DNA of 64,000 nt, from the NCBI GenBank assembly GCA_964019695.1, contig OZ026531.1, positions 9,681,701-9,745,700 on the forward strand. Direction: 5' to 3'. A program made the translations under genes and the position numbers. The DNA is from Loripinus fragilis (Eukaryota; Mollusca; Bivalvia; Lucinida; Lucinidae). The notes under the pieces were generated by a model. It had not been told where the DNA came from. It saw nothing but the letters and a program-made list of their open reading frames with translations, and searched no databases. This document shows, piece after piece, positions 23,595 to 34,796 of the stretch. The stretch's first letter is position 1. Each line of letters begins with the position of its first letter.

Positions 23595-23604
23595 TCTCGC
23601 GAGA
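23595..23604. promoter_or_regulatory. TCTCGCGAGA palindromic promoter motif
   Basis: This perfect 10-bp palindrome lies about 120 bp upstream of the presumed start of MYND copy 1. The same motif is a conserved core-promoter element in vertebrate genes. Its role in molluscs is not something I can state from sequence. The second MYND copy has no such motif upstream. Confidence 0.5.
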
Positions 23605-23725
23605 ATGAGCTTACCCGGACGTGTTTTTAATGTAGATGGCGCTCAAAGATACCGCACGTGAATTTCAAAGGGGGATTTTGGATGATTAAAATATGTATAA
23701 AACGGAGTTTACTGCTTCCAATTTT

Positions 23726-24556
23726 ATGCCAAGAGACCTTCTAGAGATCATCTGCATTCTTGAGAGAGGTGAAAAGTATCATTCGTATAAGATTATATAC
23801 GAAAGAGGAATTATTTTACTCTCATCACTAAATTTCCCGCCAAGAATGGAGAATCAACGCCATTGAAGAACAACACTTCCAGTCGACAAACTGCTTCTCA
23901 TCAGGACAAGAAAGAAGTTTCTTCCGAAGTAAAGCTGCCAAACAGAAAGCAGAAGTGTAGAAAGAGCAAATCTTCAACTTGTGCTTCTAACAAACATACA
24001 GATAAGAAAATTAAAGATTCTTCCGATGTAAAATTAGGACAGCCAAAGTTAAAGAAGAAACCCCCATCTCAAGTAAGAAGGGATCGTGCTTGGCGGAAGA
24101 GATACTGGAAACGTATGAAATTTGCCAGACAGCTTAGTGGATCGTGTATCTGATGTTTCTCAGTCATACCAGCTGCAAGAAGCAGAGACTGTAGCCAGTC
24201 CACAGGTCACTGTGGTCAAGCAGACAGAGATTTCGGGTCGCCTGGATCGTACATCTGCTGTTTCTCAGCAATACAGATATTTAACCAGTGAAAGGGATAC
24301 TGTTTGCGTAGCCCAAGTTCAGTCGGATTTAAATAAACTGTCTGCAGAGGCTGCAGTTGAGCATTCCAGTAGTTTGTTGAAAGTCTGTGAAGATTTGGAC
24401 ATAGAGTGTGCGTGCTGTCTAAAAAGAGGAAGTCAGACAGAATACGTCGCTGTGCAGGCTGTAAAAGCTTCAGTTATGGTAGTAAAGACTGCCAGAGATC
24501 AGATTGGCCCTCACATAAACGGCTGTGCAAATCTATCCAATCTCTCGAGCCATTAA
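23726..24556 (+). pseudogene. MYND-finger gene, copy 1 (frameshifted)
   Basis: The presumed ATG is at 23726 and encodes MPRDLLEIICILERGEK. About 60 bases later a 2-nt insertion relative to copy 2 shifts the frame. The K/R-rich middle then reads KNGESTPLKNNTSSRQT and RDRAWRKRYWKRMKFARQL in one frame, after which the frame shifts again. The S/Q-rich section and the first MYND cysteines are followed by a further shift, so RRCAGCKSFSYG and WPSHKRLC fall in the wrong frame. One zinc-ligand Cys has also become Gly (SYG where copy 2 has SYC). At least three lesions make it a pseudogene. It begins within a unit that repeats from 24772 as copy 2. Confidence 0.75.
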
Positions 24557-24862
24557 ACTAACTGAAAAAGCTCAGTGTTGTACATAGAACTTCTTGTGGC
24601 GGTGTTTGTAAATTTTTCAATTGTTTTCTCACCATGTGATATATTGTACAGTGTACACTGGTGTTGGTCACTTTAGTAGTTAGAACATTTTATCCATTGT
24701 CCCCCTTTTACCGGTTTATACGGGTGGTCCGACAAATTAGCGAACAAACTCTAAGAAACAAAGAAGAAGAAGATGGCGCTCGAAGATGTCGCACGCGAAT
24801 TTCAAAGGGGGATTTTGGAACTTTAAAAAATGGATTTAAAGGAGGGTTCTTCTACCAATTTT

Positions 24863-25914
24863 ATGCCAGATGACTTTTAGAAATCATCTGCATTCTTGAG
24901 AGAGGGGAAAAGCACAATCCGTATAAAATTATACGCAAGAGGAATTATTTTTCTCTCATTACCAAATTTCCTGCCAAGAATGGAGACTCGACGCCGTTGA
25001 AGAACTGCACTTCTGCTCGAGGAACAGCAACTCATCAGGAAAAGAGAGAATTTTCTTCCGACGACAAGCTACCAAATAAAAGGCGAAAGCGTAGAAGAAA
25101 CAAATCTTCACATGCTTCTAGATCTGCAAGTCATCAAAAGGATAAGAAACCTTAAGATTCTTCCGATGTTCGGTTAGCACAACAGAAGCCAAAGAAGAAA
25201 TCTTCAGCTCGAGGGGCAAGTCAACATACGGATAAAAAACGTGAAGATTCTTCCGATGTACAGCTAGCACAACTGAAGCCAAATAAGAAATCCCCAGCTC
25301 AAGTGGCAAGAGATCGTGCCAGGCGAAGAGAATTCTGGAAGCGTATGCGATTATCCAGACAGTTAAGAGCTGAGAACCTCGCCTTGCACTACCAACTATT
25401 AGCAGAAGCACAGACGGAAGCCAGTCCACAGTCCTCCGTGGTAAGTCAGTCAGAGTCAGAGAACTCCAGCTGCTTGGATCGTACATCTGATGGTTCTAAG
25501 TCATACCAGCTGCAAGAAACAGAGACGGTAGCCAGTCCACAATTCTCTGTGGTCAGCCAGTCAGAGTCAGAGAACACCGCCTGCTTGGATCGTACATCTG
25601 ATGTTTCTCAGTCTTCCAGATATTTAACCATTGAAAGGGAAGTTGTCAACACACTTGTCACAGCCCAAGTTCAATCGGATTTAAATAAACTGTCTGCAGA
25701 GGCTGCAGTTGAGCATTATAGTATTTCAGTAGATAAATGTGACAATTCGAAAATTGTGTGTACACGCTGTTTGAAAAAAGGAAGTTTGACATCGTTACGC
25801 CGCTGTACAGGCTGTAAAAGCTCCAGCTACTGTAGCAAAGACTGCCAGAGATCAGATTGGCCCTCACATAAGCAGCTGTGCAAATCAGTCCAATCTCAAA
25901 ACCCGCAAAATTAA
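24863..25914 (+). pseudogene. MYND-finger gene, copy 2 (5' part broken, finger intact)
   Basis: The region is homologous to copy 1, from ATGCCA at 24863 to TAA at 25912-25914. Relative to copy 1, a 1-nt deletion near the start closes the first frame, and AAA has become TAA at 25153-25155. From 25156 the frame is open for about 250 codons. It has two acidic-basic DSSDV..LAQ..K repeats, then VARDRARRREFWKRMRLSRQ, then two copies of a SPQ-SVVSQSESEN motif. The C-terminal MYND finger spans about 25759-25881: CxxC, CxxC, YCxxxC and HxxxC, with all eight ligands present. MYND fingers bind proline-rich partners. A shorter protein could start at ATG 25345. Whether it is expressed is unknown. Confidence 0.7.
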
Positions 25915-26040
25915 AATTAATAGCTCACTTTGTACATAGAACTTTAGGTGAAGGTGTTTGAGACTTTTGACACTAACTAAAAAAGCTCATTCTTGTACAT
26001 AGAACTTCTTGTGTCTGTTTATATGTGCTTTGTGGTCACC

Positions 26041-26168
26041 TGCTGGGAAAGGGCTGACCTCTTGGCTCTCGTTTGTGGTGTCTTCTGTGAGTTTGTCACT
26101 TTCCCATTGGTATCCTGGGTCAGGTATGGTACTTGATTGTATCGATTCCTGATCTTTGCACCATTACT
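26041..26168. repeat. interspersed ~120-bp repeat
   Basis: The block from 'ttggctctcgtttgtggtgtc' to 'cctgatctttgcacc' recurs at 29690-29805 with few changes, and part of it recurs inverted at 18120-18160. It interrupts the 3' flank of MYND copy 2 and is absent from the corresponding flank of copy 1 (24590-24640), so it inserted after the gene duplication. Confidence 0.65.
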
Positions 26169-27825
26169 TACTTTTATTCAATTGATTACTCACTGTGTAA
26201 TATTGTACATTGTTTCATACCCCACCAATTTTAATGCACTTGTGTTGGTTGTTTTAAATTAATTTAATTTAATTTTTAATTGAGGGTTAGGTGTTTGCTT
26301 TTACATTTATCACCCGTATTTTAACTACTTTGCTTATTTTAGGTGAAAATTTGAGTGTTTAGTTTTCTCACTGTTGGAGGCAAATTGGTGGGGTAGTGCT
26401 GGACTGGGCAGGAGCTTGCAGCCATTAGATTGAGTGAGAGCTTTTTCTCCGTACACTTTGTGGTTATTCAGTGCCTTGATGGTGGTTCCTTGCGCTTCTG
26501 AAAAGGCGGGGCTGGGATGTATTCCTGATGCTTATAAGATAGGCGGGAATGGGGCATGCCGCTTAAATATCAAGTCTGACTGGCAATGGCACATTGACCA
26601 GAAAGTGAAGTTCCTGTGGACCCTTCCCCTTGGGCAACTTGTCTATTTGGGACTCTCACCCCAGCAGGTAGACCTATGTCTCTACACTTATGCTTAGTTA
26701 TGTCTACACAGTTTGCCTGTTCCATACAAGCTTGCGGTATTTTTTCACCAGGCTCTCTGGTTTTCCCCACCACGTAAACAGGCCAGGACAGCCTTGCAGG
26801 TATTGTGCCAGCAAGCTGGCTGTTGTAAATTGTAAGCCCTTTTTTCACATTATTTATAACCAGGCACATTGCCTGTGGGGCGTGTCGAATAGAATGGAAT
26901 AGAATAGAATAAAATCCATTGCTCCCATGTTATGTAATATTAGCTGTATAGATAAATGAAGCAACAGCCCTTAATACATCAGAATCAGTACTAGTCAATA
27001 AATCAATAAAGATTTTATGGCCATTTTGCCCACATCAATATTTACATTTGTCTTAAAGACTGTTTGGTACATTTGTTATCGTAATAAGGATTTTTTACAT
27101 TGACATAAAGCATGCTTTTCATCTTCAATAATCATACAAACATTACATATTCTATCTTCCACTTTTAAAGGATCATTGACGGTTTGGGCCTTATACGCCT
27201 ATTTTTCTGATTCCCAGAACGCTGCTTTTAAGCTTCAGGTGTGATGCATGTACATGTAGTATCAGTGCAATAGGTGAATCTAATGGCAAGAGCCAGCTAG
27301 CAAAATATTTTCAAAATTCCTACGCACTCGAGAGATATGGCGGGTAAAAAGGGGAGGGGGTCTGAAATTTCATGATAATGAAAAGTGATTTAAAAAGTGA
27401 TTTCTGCACTTTTTCTTGATTTATTCGGTAGGCATGGTGATATCTATTGAACATATCACATGCAGAGTATCAACGAATCACGATAATTGATGAAATTGTT
27501 TTAAAAACAAAATATGTCTTGAAATAAAATGATTTGGGGAGATAATTTAGAAGTTACCTGTACATGTTTGACTACATGTACCGTAAATGATACAAAACTG
27601 AAAGCTCAACAAAAGAATTGAATACTTTTGAAGGAATGAAAGTGTCCCATTTAGCATTGGACAGTAAAACGGATTCTAACTAGATCATTTGAATATTACT
27701 TTTGCTTTGTTTAAAGGGCTAAGCCTGTCGAAATGTATTCAAAGTGTCCAAATATTTATGGTGTATATATATATACATGTATAGATAAGTTGAAAGCCTA
27801 CCTATATGAGATAATATATTGAACC

Positions 27826-28047
27826 TGTTATAACTCTTTGCATGCCAGCGGGTAATTGTGTCGTCTGCCAATAGTCTTTGGCAAACAGTTTGAACCCATA
27901 GACCACAGAATGTCGGTCTTGATCTGGATCCAAACTGTTTGACACTCTGATCGTGGTCCCGGTGGTTTATTTGTAAAAACTTAATTTTGAAGAAAGTCAG
28001 CAGACGACAATAAAAACCTGAACAATTCCCTAGCATGCAAGTAGATA
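27826..28047. mobile_element. fold-back MITE, family AACTCTTTGCATGC
   Basis: The outer arms are 'aactctttgcatgccag' and its inverse ending 'ctagcatgcaag'. Next inward are GTCGTCTGC-type motifs, and the centre is a palindrome of 'gatctggatccaaactgtttg'. It is one of about eight copies in the window, with no coding capacity. Confidence 0.7.
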
Positions 28048-28318
28048 AGTACAGGACGTTTGCAAAAATATGTGTTATTAAATAACATTGAGCTTTTTTC
28101 TTATGAAAAAAATGCATAAACCTTACTAATTCTACTTTTAATCTTTATGTACTTTATAATAAACTTGCACGAATACAAAGCAAATACAAATGACCTCCAT
28201 GCGAGCTGAACATTTCTTGTACTTCAACAACAGCAGAATCTAGGGCGAATATTTGGTACCAGTAAAATGCATTTAAGCCTCCCACTGGCTTAGGCTGCTG
28301 TCCATTCTAAGGCGGTGG

Positions 28319-28660
28319 TTCTGTTGTTGTTGACTTTTTGTTTATTGTTACTCCCATTGTGGGAGTCTGTAATTGTTCTATGATTTGTTGTACGTTACGT
28401 TATGTCCATTCTAGTATTGTAATCATCTTGATGGGGAAGAGAGAGCTGATTGCTTTGCTTAATTTGTCTTCCTGGTGTCTCGTGATGGTTGGGCGGCTCT
28501 TCCTCGCGGTGCCGCGGGGTTGTCTGCAGTTTGTGATTGTGGTATTTCCTGATCATACTCACTTACTATTTAAGAGGTTCGTTCTAGAGAAATTCATTTC
28601 TGTCATTCATTTCTTATCCGGTAGAAAAGGCATTTTATGGGCTTAGGCCCTGGGTTTTCG
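28319..28660 (+). repeat. LINE-associated repeat, copy 1
   Basis: About 250 bp are shared, in inverted orientation, with 31370-31615: 'ttgttactcccattgtggga', then 'catcttgatggggaagagag', then 'tgtggtatttcctgat'. At the other copy this block directly abuts a recognisable LINE reverse-transcriptase tail, so I read both as parts of one LINE family. The open frame here looks incidental. Confidence 0.5.
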
Positions 28661-29175
28661 GGCTGCTGAACATCTTCCCCCCCCCCCTTGTGCCAGCAAG
28701 CCACTTCCATACAATGTGTAAAATATGGTTACACATATACCATACAGGCCAAAGCTTTTGCTGGCACATGGGGGGATGATATTTTTAAAACATGTTTTCT
28801 GATTTCTATATATTTTAATATATTCTACCCAAAATTTTATATCTTTGAAGCGTTTGATATCGAAAATGGATTTCACTGCCATAAAGTACACAGGTTAGGG
28901 TAGCTTCATGGTGAAGAAAGGGGTGATTGACAAACTTTTATTTTTACTGAAAACCATAGACATTTACTCATAGCAAGTGTCAATGATCCTTTAACTATCT
29001 TCCACGTTCAATGTTTCATTTATGTTTACTAATTCTAAAAGCAGTTTGTGAAACTACCCTTTCTGTCTTTGTGGCTTGAAGGGGTGCTCCGATAAGTCAG
29101 CTGCGGAACTCTATATGACATACATACACGCACGCACCCACTAACGCACGCATGCACATACATACATACATAACG

Positions 29176-29253
<78 letters not shown>
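29176..29253. repeat. (CA)n microsatellite
   Basis: About 37 uninterrupted CA units are preceded by imperfect 'cgca' and 'catacata' repeats from about 29120. The poly-CV open frames across it are artefacts of the repeat. Confidence 0.97.
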
Positions 29254-29255
<2 letters not shown>

Positions 29256-30567
29256 GTTTGTGATGTGCACCATGGTGTGAAGTTAACTTTGAAACTCAGA
29301 AGTTTAGAAATAATATCTATCTGAGGCTGAGCTCTCGAAAACGCAGAATAACGGGTACTGTGCCGCAAACTTTTGCCTGGGTACTCATAAATTTTACAAC
29401 ATGGGAGTCTTCAGTACGCATGTTTTTTTAATCTGCACGTGTCAAAATTTAGTAGCTGATGGACAAATACACACCGCGGCAGATCAAAAGCCTTTGATTC
29501 TACCCCACGCCTATCCAGTCGCGGGAGGCGTGTCCCATTGTCGATCGGTGTTGACCAATTGCATTATTCGAATTATGTGTAATCTGCAGTTCAGGGAAGT
29601 AAGCGATGAATGACAGGCTTACTGATGACAACGTGATTAATGTAATTACACAAGGATTATGGGATACTTGTTTCATCTGGGTAAAATGAGTTGGCTCTCG
29701 TTTGTGGTGTCTAGCTGTGAGTTTGTTACTTTCCCATTGGTATCCTGGGTCAGGTGTGGTACTTGATTGTATCGATTCCTGATCTTTGCACCTTTACTTA
29801 ATTTGATTATCAAGCAAGTTTTTAGCCTTTTGTGCGCACTGAAATTGCTACGGCAAACAAAAGAAAATTTTGGAAAAAAATCTGTACATCTGTAAACCGC
29901 ATCCAATAACGTCCAAATGACAAGAAATCCAAATGAAGTTTCCCTAACACCAAGCTGTACGATGAAATATATCATCGGCGGTTCAAGAACAATCTATTCC
30001 CCGAGTGTCTTGAGAAAGACATACATGATAATAAACACAAACAAATCACTTTCAGCAAGTAAAATCGTTTATTCTAAATCATGAAAGCCATGTTAAAGGG
30101 TGGCTATAAGTAACGTCAGTCTGTTTATTCACGGGTGGTAAACCTAGGAGCTACCGCGAATTTGTGTTAATGCAAATTTGTTCCCTGGTGAGCTGGTCCG
30201 ATGCTCAGTGGGGAAGCACAAATCTTAAGAAAGAAAAAAAACTTTTCATACAAAATTTTGGGCTAGAGGGGACGCTGAGACATATTTACACGGAACTACA
30301 TTGTCGGATTTCACCATTGTTCGTTCTTAGTTGTAAAATAAAACAAAAATGAAAGTGACACTAATCTTTCTTTATCCAATTTTCGGCCTGGAAACTAAAG
30401 CGACGTGTCTCGGATGTGGTTTGGGAACAAAATTACATTAACACAATTTTGTGGTATTTCCTAGGTTTACCACACGTGTTATTGCAATCACCGTAGTCAC
30501 TAGTAAGATGCATTTTTTAGAAGAAGAAAGTCTTCCATCTGCATAAAATTCAAAACAGAGGACTGCT

Positions 30568-30647
30568 ATCTGTCTGTCTGTTTGTCTGCTATCTGTCTGT
30601 CTGTCTGTTTGTCTGCTATCTGTCTGTCTGTCTGTCTGTCTGTCTTG
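30568..30647 (+). repeat. (CTGT)n compound microsatellite
   Basis: Runs of CTGT are interrupted by TTTGTCTGCTAT spacers, giving a higher-order repeat of about 28-32 bp before a final pure run. Confidence 0.95.
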
Positions 30648-31013
30648 TTAATAAAACAAGTACCAACAGTTTAATCTTTTTATTTTGATGAGGCAAAACA
30701 AACAAAAAATATGTGTTCAGGTTATACGAAATTTAAAAATATTTTTGTTTTGTTGAGTAGGAACAATCCATTAATTACTGCTAAAAGGCTTAAAATCAGT
30801 CCATCTTAGAATTATTCAAATGTATCACTTCCGGCTAAAATGAGAAAGATATACAGTAAACACAATTTGGTGGGACTCCAACTTTTTGGAGTGGGGCTCC
30901 CACTTTTTCCAGTGGGACTCCTACTTTTTGCCTGATGGAGTCCTTAACTCCTGTTTTCAAAATCCTTGTGAGAGATCTATATCTTGTTATACTGACATGA
31001 TCGAATTCGATCA

Positions 31014-31385
31014 TTACGCCAAGGAGTGTGAATTTTGATTTTTTTGGGGGAAAATCTTTCGGCTGTGTTTTTGACTAAATGATGAGTGCCCTAAACTCCC
31101 CAGTAGTCTGGGAATCGACCACCGAAGGAGAAAGACTATTCCACTGTGGAATAGTTCGGGGGAAAAGTTTTTCAGGGCATCACTGTATGTCTGGTATCTA
31201 CAATATAGGGTACTGTGTGATGCCCTGGTAGTTTTCAAACTGTGAGCAGGGGTCAGGTACTTGTCTTTTTCTATAGACAAAGCACCAGAATGTATTTTAT
31301 GAAAGAGAAGCAGGTAGGACCGACCCATACGGGCCTCAAGAGATGACAACTCAAATATAGTGAGTTTAATCAGGAAATACCACAA
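31014..31385 (-). pseudogene. LINE (non-LTR retrotransposon) ORF2 C-terminal fragment
   Basis: On the minus strand the open frame contains SLEARMGRSYLLLFHKIHSG, then YLTPAHSLKTTRASHS, then YSDALKNF. This is the conserved tail of CR1/Jockey/RTE-type reverse-transcriptase proteins: short R-rich helix, LLYKI, YL, TR..HS, TDAYKNSFFPRTI. After a one-base lesion the expected FPRTIPQWNSLSPSV continues in the next frame at about 31160-31115 and ends TTGEFRALI before a stop near 31080. The catalytic domains are absent, as is usual for 5'-truncated LINE copies. Confidence 0.8.
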
Positions 31386-31615
31386 TCAAAAACCGCAGAC
31401 AACCCCATGGTACCGCGAGGCGAGGAAGAGCCACTCAACCATCACGAGACACCAGGAAGACAAATTAAGCAAAGGAACCAGCCCTCTCTTCCCCATCAAG
31501 ATGATTGCAATACTAGAATGGACATAAGGTAACGTACAACAAAACATAGAACAATTACAGACTCCCACAATGGGAGTAACAACAAACAAAAAGTCAACAA
31601 CAACAGAACCATGGC
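31370..31615 (-). repeat. LINE-associated repeat, copy 2
   Basis: This is the minus-strand relative of 28319-28660 and abuts the reverse-transcriptase tail fragment at 31014-31385. It starts (minus strand) with 'ttctgttgttgttgactttt' and ends 'tggtatttcctgat'. Confidence 0.55.
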
Positions 31616-32467
31616 TCGTCAAGCATCTCCCCGAGACTACTAGTCAAAGAGTATTTGTTCATGATGCTGATGCCGAGTCACTCTCATAGAGTGACATTTG
31701 ACCACAATGAATTTCATTTGCCAATTGGCTTCCCATTGTCCTTAGCTAGTGAGATCTTCTTGCAGGGTCAAACAGTCCTGGATTGAATGTATGTTCCTAT
31801 ACAGGACACAGTCGTCTGCAAACAGGCGAACAGAAGCCTGAAGATATCCGGAAAGTCATTTCTTGCACATCGGATAAGGATATCTGAGATTTTACCCTGG
31901 GATAGAAAATCTTTTCTTGCACACCGGATAAGGAGATCTGAGATTTTACCCTGTGATAGAAAATTTTATCTTACCCATGCTATCTTACCCAGGAGGTCAA
32001 GTAACGTCATCATGTGAAATTGTATCTTAGCATATTCAGGGACTTCTGGAAGCTTATTTTAAAATAAATAAATAAATAAAAATAGTGGTGATTAAGAAAA
32101 AGAATCCATTATTCGTGTGACTGAGGGTAGGATAAAAAAAATCTGTCCCTCGGGATCACTGTTTGTCATCACTGGGCAAGTTTGGCGATGCCAAACTGTG
32201 ATCCTTGGGACGGATCTCTCTATTCTACCCTCACACTGATGATTGATTCTTATAATCTTACCCATGCTATCTTACCCAGGATGTCAAGTAACGTCATCAT
32301 GTGAAATCGCATCTTAGTGTATTCAGGGAACTCTGGAAGCTTATTTATATAAATTAAAACAGTGAGCAAGAAAAAGGATCCATTATTCGTGTGAAGGTAG
32401 GATAGAAAAATCAGTCATTCTGGATCACCGTTTGTAATCACTCAGCAAGCCCTGTGATGCCAAATGG

Positions 32468-32667
32468 NNNNNNNNNNNNNNNNNNNNNNNNNNNNNNNNN
32501 NNNNNNNNNNNNNNNNNNNNNNNNNNNNNNNNNNNNNNNNNNNNNNNNNNNNNNNNNNNNNNNNNNNNNNNNNNNNNNNNNNNNNNNNNNNNNNNNNNNN
32601 NNNNNNNNNNNNNNNNNNNNNNNNNNNNNNNNNNNNNNNNNNNNNNNNNNNNNNNNNNNNNNNNNNN
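32468..32667. other. Assembly gap, 200 N
   Basis: This run of exactly 200 Ns is a round number that suggests a nominal gap size. It begins inside one arm of the 'ctaccctc' palindrome and ends where the 909-bp duplicated block starts. Confidence 1.
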
Positions 32668-32713
32668 AACACCAATCATGACTATTGCAGGTGACAAATT
32701 CACCAGATCTTTC

Positions 32714-32928
32714 TTAACCGTTAAAGCGCCAATCACGCCTGCAGCAGACGACAAATTTTGAGACATCTTTCCCAATTTACGACAAAAATAAGGAATGATA
32801 TTACGTGAGAATAGCAGACGATTCTCAAGAAATATCATGCCTTATTTGTCATTTTTGAAAAAGCGGCTAATTTTTTTATTGTCGTCTGCTGCAAATTATA
32901 GGTGGAGCTTTAAGGGTTAAGTTTCAGA
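32714..32928. mobile_element. Harbinger-like MITE, copy 1
   Basis: The termini are inverted ACCSTTAAAGCGCC-type and GGAGCTTTAAGGGT, with inner inverted GCAGCAGACGACAAA motifs. It is about 210 bp, with a TTA-type duplication at the edges as in the copy at 39833. A part of the centre is shorter than in the other copies. Confidence 0.65.
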
Positions 32929-33623
32929 GACATGTAGACTTGGCATATCATGTGAATTGTCTGCCAACAGATACCAAGCAGTATTGGTCTCCTACAGAAA
33001 CATTGAAATTCGACAATTTCGTCTGCTGCAAAATTTTTAGTGGTGCTTTAAGAAAAAATGTTCTTACACACTGGATAAGGTTATCTGAGATTATACCCTG
33101 GGATTGAAAATCTTATCTTACCCATGCCAGGACATCAAGTAACGTCATCATGTGAAATTGCATCTTAGGGTATTCAGGCACTTATGGAAGCTTATTTTAA
33201 AATAAATAAATTTAAAAAAAATATAAAAAACAGTGGTGAGCAAGAAAAAGAATCCATTATTCGTACGAGGGTAGGATAGTAAAATCTGTCCCTCGAGATC
33301 ATAATTTGTAATGAACATAAAGAACATGTTTTGCTTAAACTAATAGTAAAAACAATTATTCAATAAAATCAATTAAAACCATAAAAACCATAAAAAATCA
33401 AGTTACTTTTTTGCATCAGCACTAAATTACCATTTTTTATACAGCATATCCTCCACTAATTGTTTTTCAATCGAGGTTTGATTGGTTTTCTAGCACTTTT
33501 CAAGGCAGATTTGTAATAAAACATTTAAAGAAGGTCCTCTATTTTAAAGCTTGAGTGAATCCTGAATATTTCCTAAAACACCAATCATGACTATTGCAGG
33601 TGACAAATTCAGGAGATCTTTCT

Positions 33624-33837
33624 TAACCCTTAAAGCACCAATCAAGACTGCAGCAGACGACAAATTTTGAGACATCTTTCCCAATTTTCGACAAAAATAA
33701 GGTATGATATTACGTGAGAATCGTCTGCAAGCAGACAATTCTCATGAAATATCATGCCTAATTTGTTATTTTTGAAAAAGCGGCAAAATTTTTAATTGTC
33801 GTCTGCTGCAAATTATAGGTGGTGCTTTAAGGGTTAA
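33624..33837. mobile_element. Harbinger-like MITE, copy 2
   Basis: This copy has the same termini and interior as 32714-32928 and 39833-40038. The central palindrome 'gagaatcgtctgcaagcaga' is complete here. Confidence 0.7.
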
Positions 33838-34563
33838 GTTTCAGAGACTTGGCATTTCATGTGAATTGTCTGCCAACAGATATCAAGCAGTATTTGGTCT
33901 CCTACAGAAACACTGAAATTCGAAATGTCGTCTGCTGCAAATTTTAAGTGGTGCTTTTAGAAAAAATGTTCTTGCACACTGGATAAGGTTATCTGAGATT
34001 TTACCCTGGGATAGAAAATCTTATGTTACCCATGCTATCTTACCCAGAACATCAAATAACGATATTATGTGAAATTGCATCTTAGCGTATTCAGGCACTT
34101 CTGGAAGCTTATTTCAAAAATAAATAAATAATAAAAAAATAGAAATAAACAGTGGTGAGCAAGAAAAAGAACTCATTATTCGTGTGAGGGTAGGATAGAA
34201 AAATCCATCCCTCATGATCACCGTTAATCATCACTCGGCAAGCCTCGTGATGCCAAACGGCGATCCTCGGGACAAATTTTTCTATCCTACCCTCAAGCTC
34301 ATGACAGATTCTTATATTCAAACGCACTTGCAAATGCAACATGACATCTGATTGGATAGCGTCATAAATTTGCGACAGTATATCCTGTGATATATTGTCG
34401 CAAACCCGACGTCATTACATAACATTGTTTTTCATTGGTTGACAAGTGAATATATGCAGCTGGCAAGCGGTTTTATGCAGCTGGTGGTCGCTGGACGCAT
34501 AGGCCCAACAAGGTACATTTTCCCTGTCATTTTGAAGGAAAAGTGTGACTAGTGCATTAGAAT

Positions 34564-34710
34564 GGGGATAACCATATTCAAAATTTTCATTTTGGGAGTT
34601 ATATCGTCGGATATACGGTCAGAAAATATGTTTTACGCTCTAAAATTTCCGAACGTATATCCGACGATATACCTCCCCAAATGAAAATTTTGAACACATT
34701 TATCCCCTAA
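34564..34710. repeat. Large perfect hairpin
   Basis: The arms 'tcaaaattttcatttgggga' and the inverse flank a second inverted pair 'atatcgtcggatata', making stems of about 55 bp around a loop near 34630. Its right end lies about 30 bp from the donor of WD40-gene exon 10. Confidence 0.75.
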
Positions 34711-34739
34711 TTATAGCCCACCTCAATGAGGTTACAAAC

Positions 34740-34796
34740 CTTTTCCTTCTACACCAACAGCCTCTTCTGAGGTTCCATCACGGTTGATTTGATGAC
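34740..34796 (-). CDS. WD40-gene exon 10 (last exon found)
   Basis: A symmetrical phase-1 exon of 57 nt. The acceptor is TTTTCTAG and the donor GGAAAAG/GTTTGT. It encodes GHQINRDGTSEEAVGVEGK, an acidic stretch without a recognisable domain. It is assigned to the WD40 gene because strand, phase and position continue the series from exon 9. It has no stop codon, so at least one more exon must follow to the left. Confidence 0.5.

Larger units (their letters stand above)
31840..34330. repeat. Duplicated block with palindromes and an assembly gap
   Basis: Blocks such as 'ataaggatatctgagatttt' and 'taacgtcatcatgtgaaat' recur three or four times. From 32668 and from 33577 more than 450 bp run parallel at an offset of 909. 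Each unit contains one 'ccttaaagcgccaatca' MITE and a palindrome whose arms contain 'ctatcctaccctc' (complete at 32125-32235 and 34190-34300). No ORF is supported. Confidence 0.75.
25918..34739. other. Region between the MYND pair and the last WD40-gene exon found
   Basis: This 8.8-kb stretch has no gene I can support. It holds the duplicated 3' flank of the MYND genes (to about 26270), a short interspersed block at 26041-26168, a fold-back at 27826-28047, LINE-type sequence at 28319-28660 and 31014-31620, a (CA)n tract, a (CTGT)n tract and a duplicated block with an assembly gap at 31840-34330. Further 3' exons of the WD40 gene should lie here if the gene continues. Confidence 0.5.

Noticed and set aside
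26434..26902. Plus-strand ORFs downstream of the MYND pair
   Set aside because: No domain, no splice signals and no similarity between the two copies' flanks at protein level; likely chance.
29035..29368. Two overlapping ORFs of poly-Cys-Val
   Set aside because: They are frames across a (CA)n microsatellite.
32425..32838. ORFs across the N run
   Set aside because: Most of their residues are unknown; the rest lies in MITE sequence.
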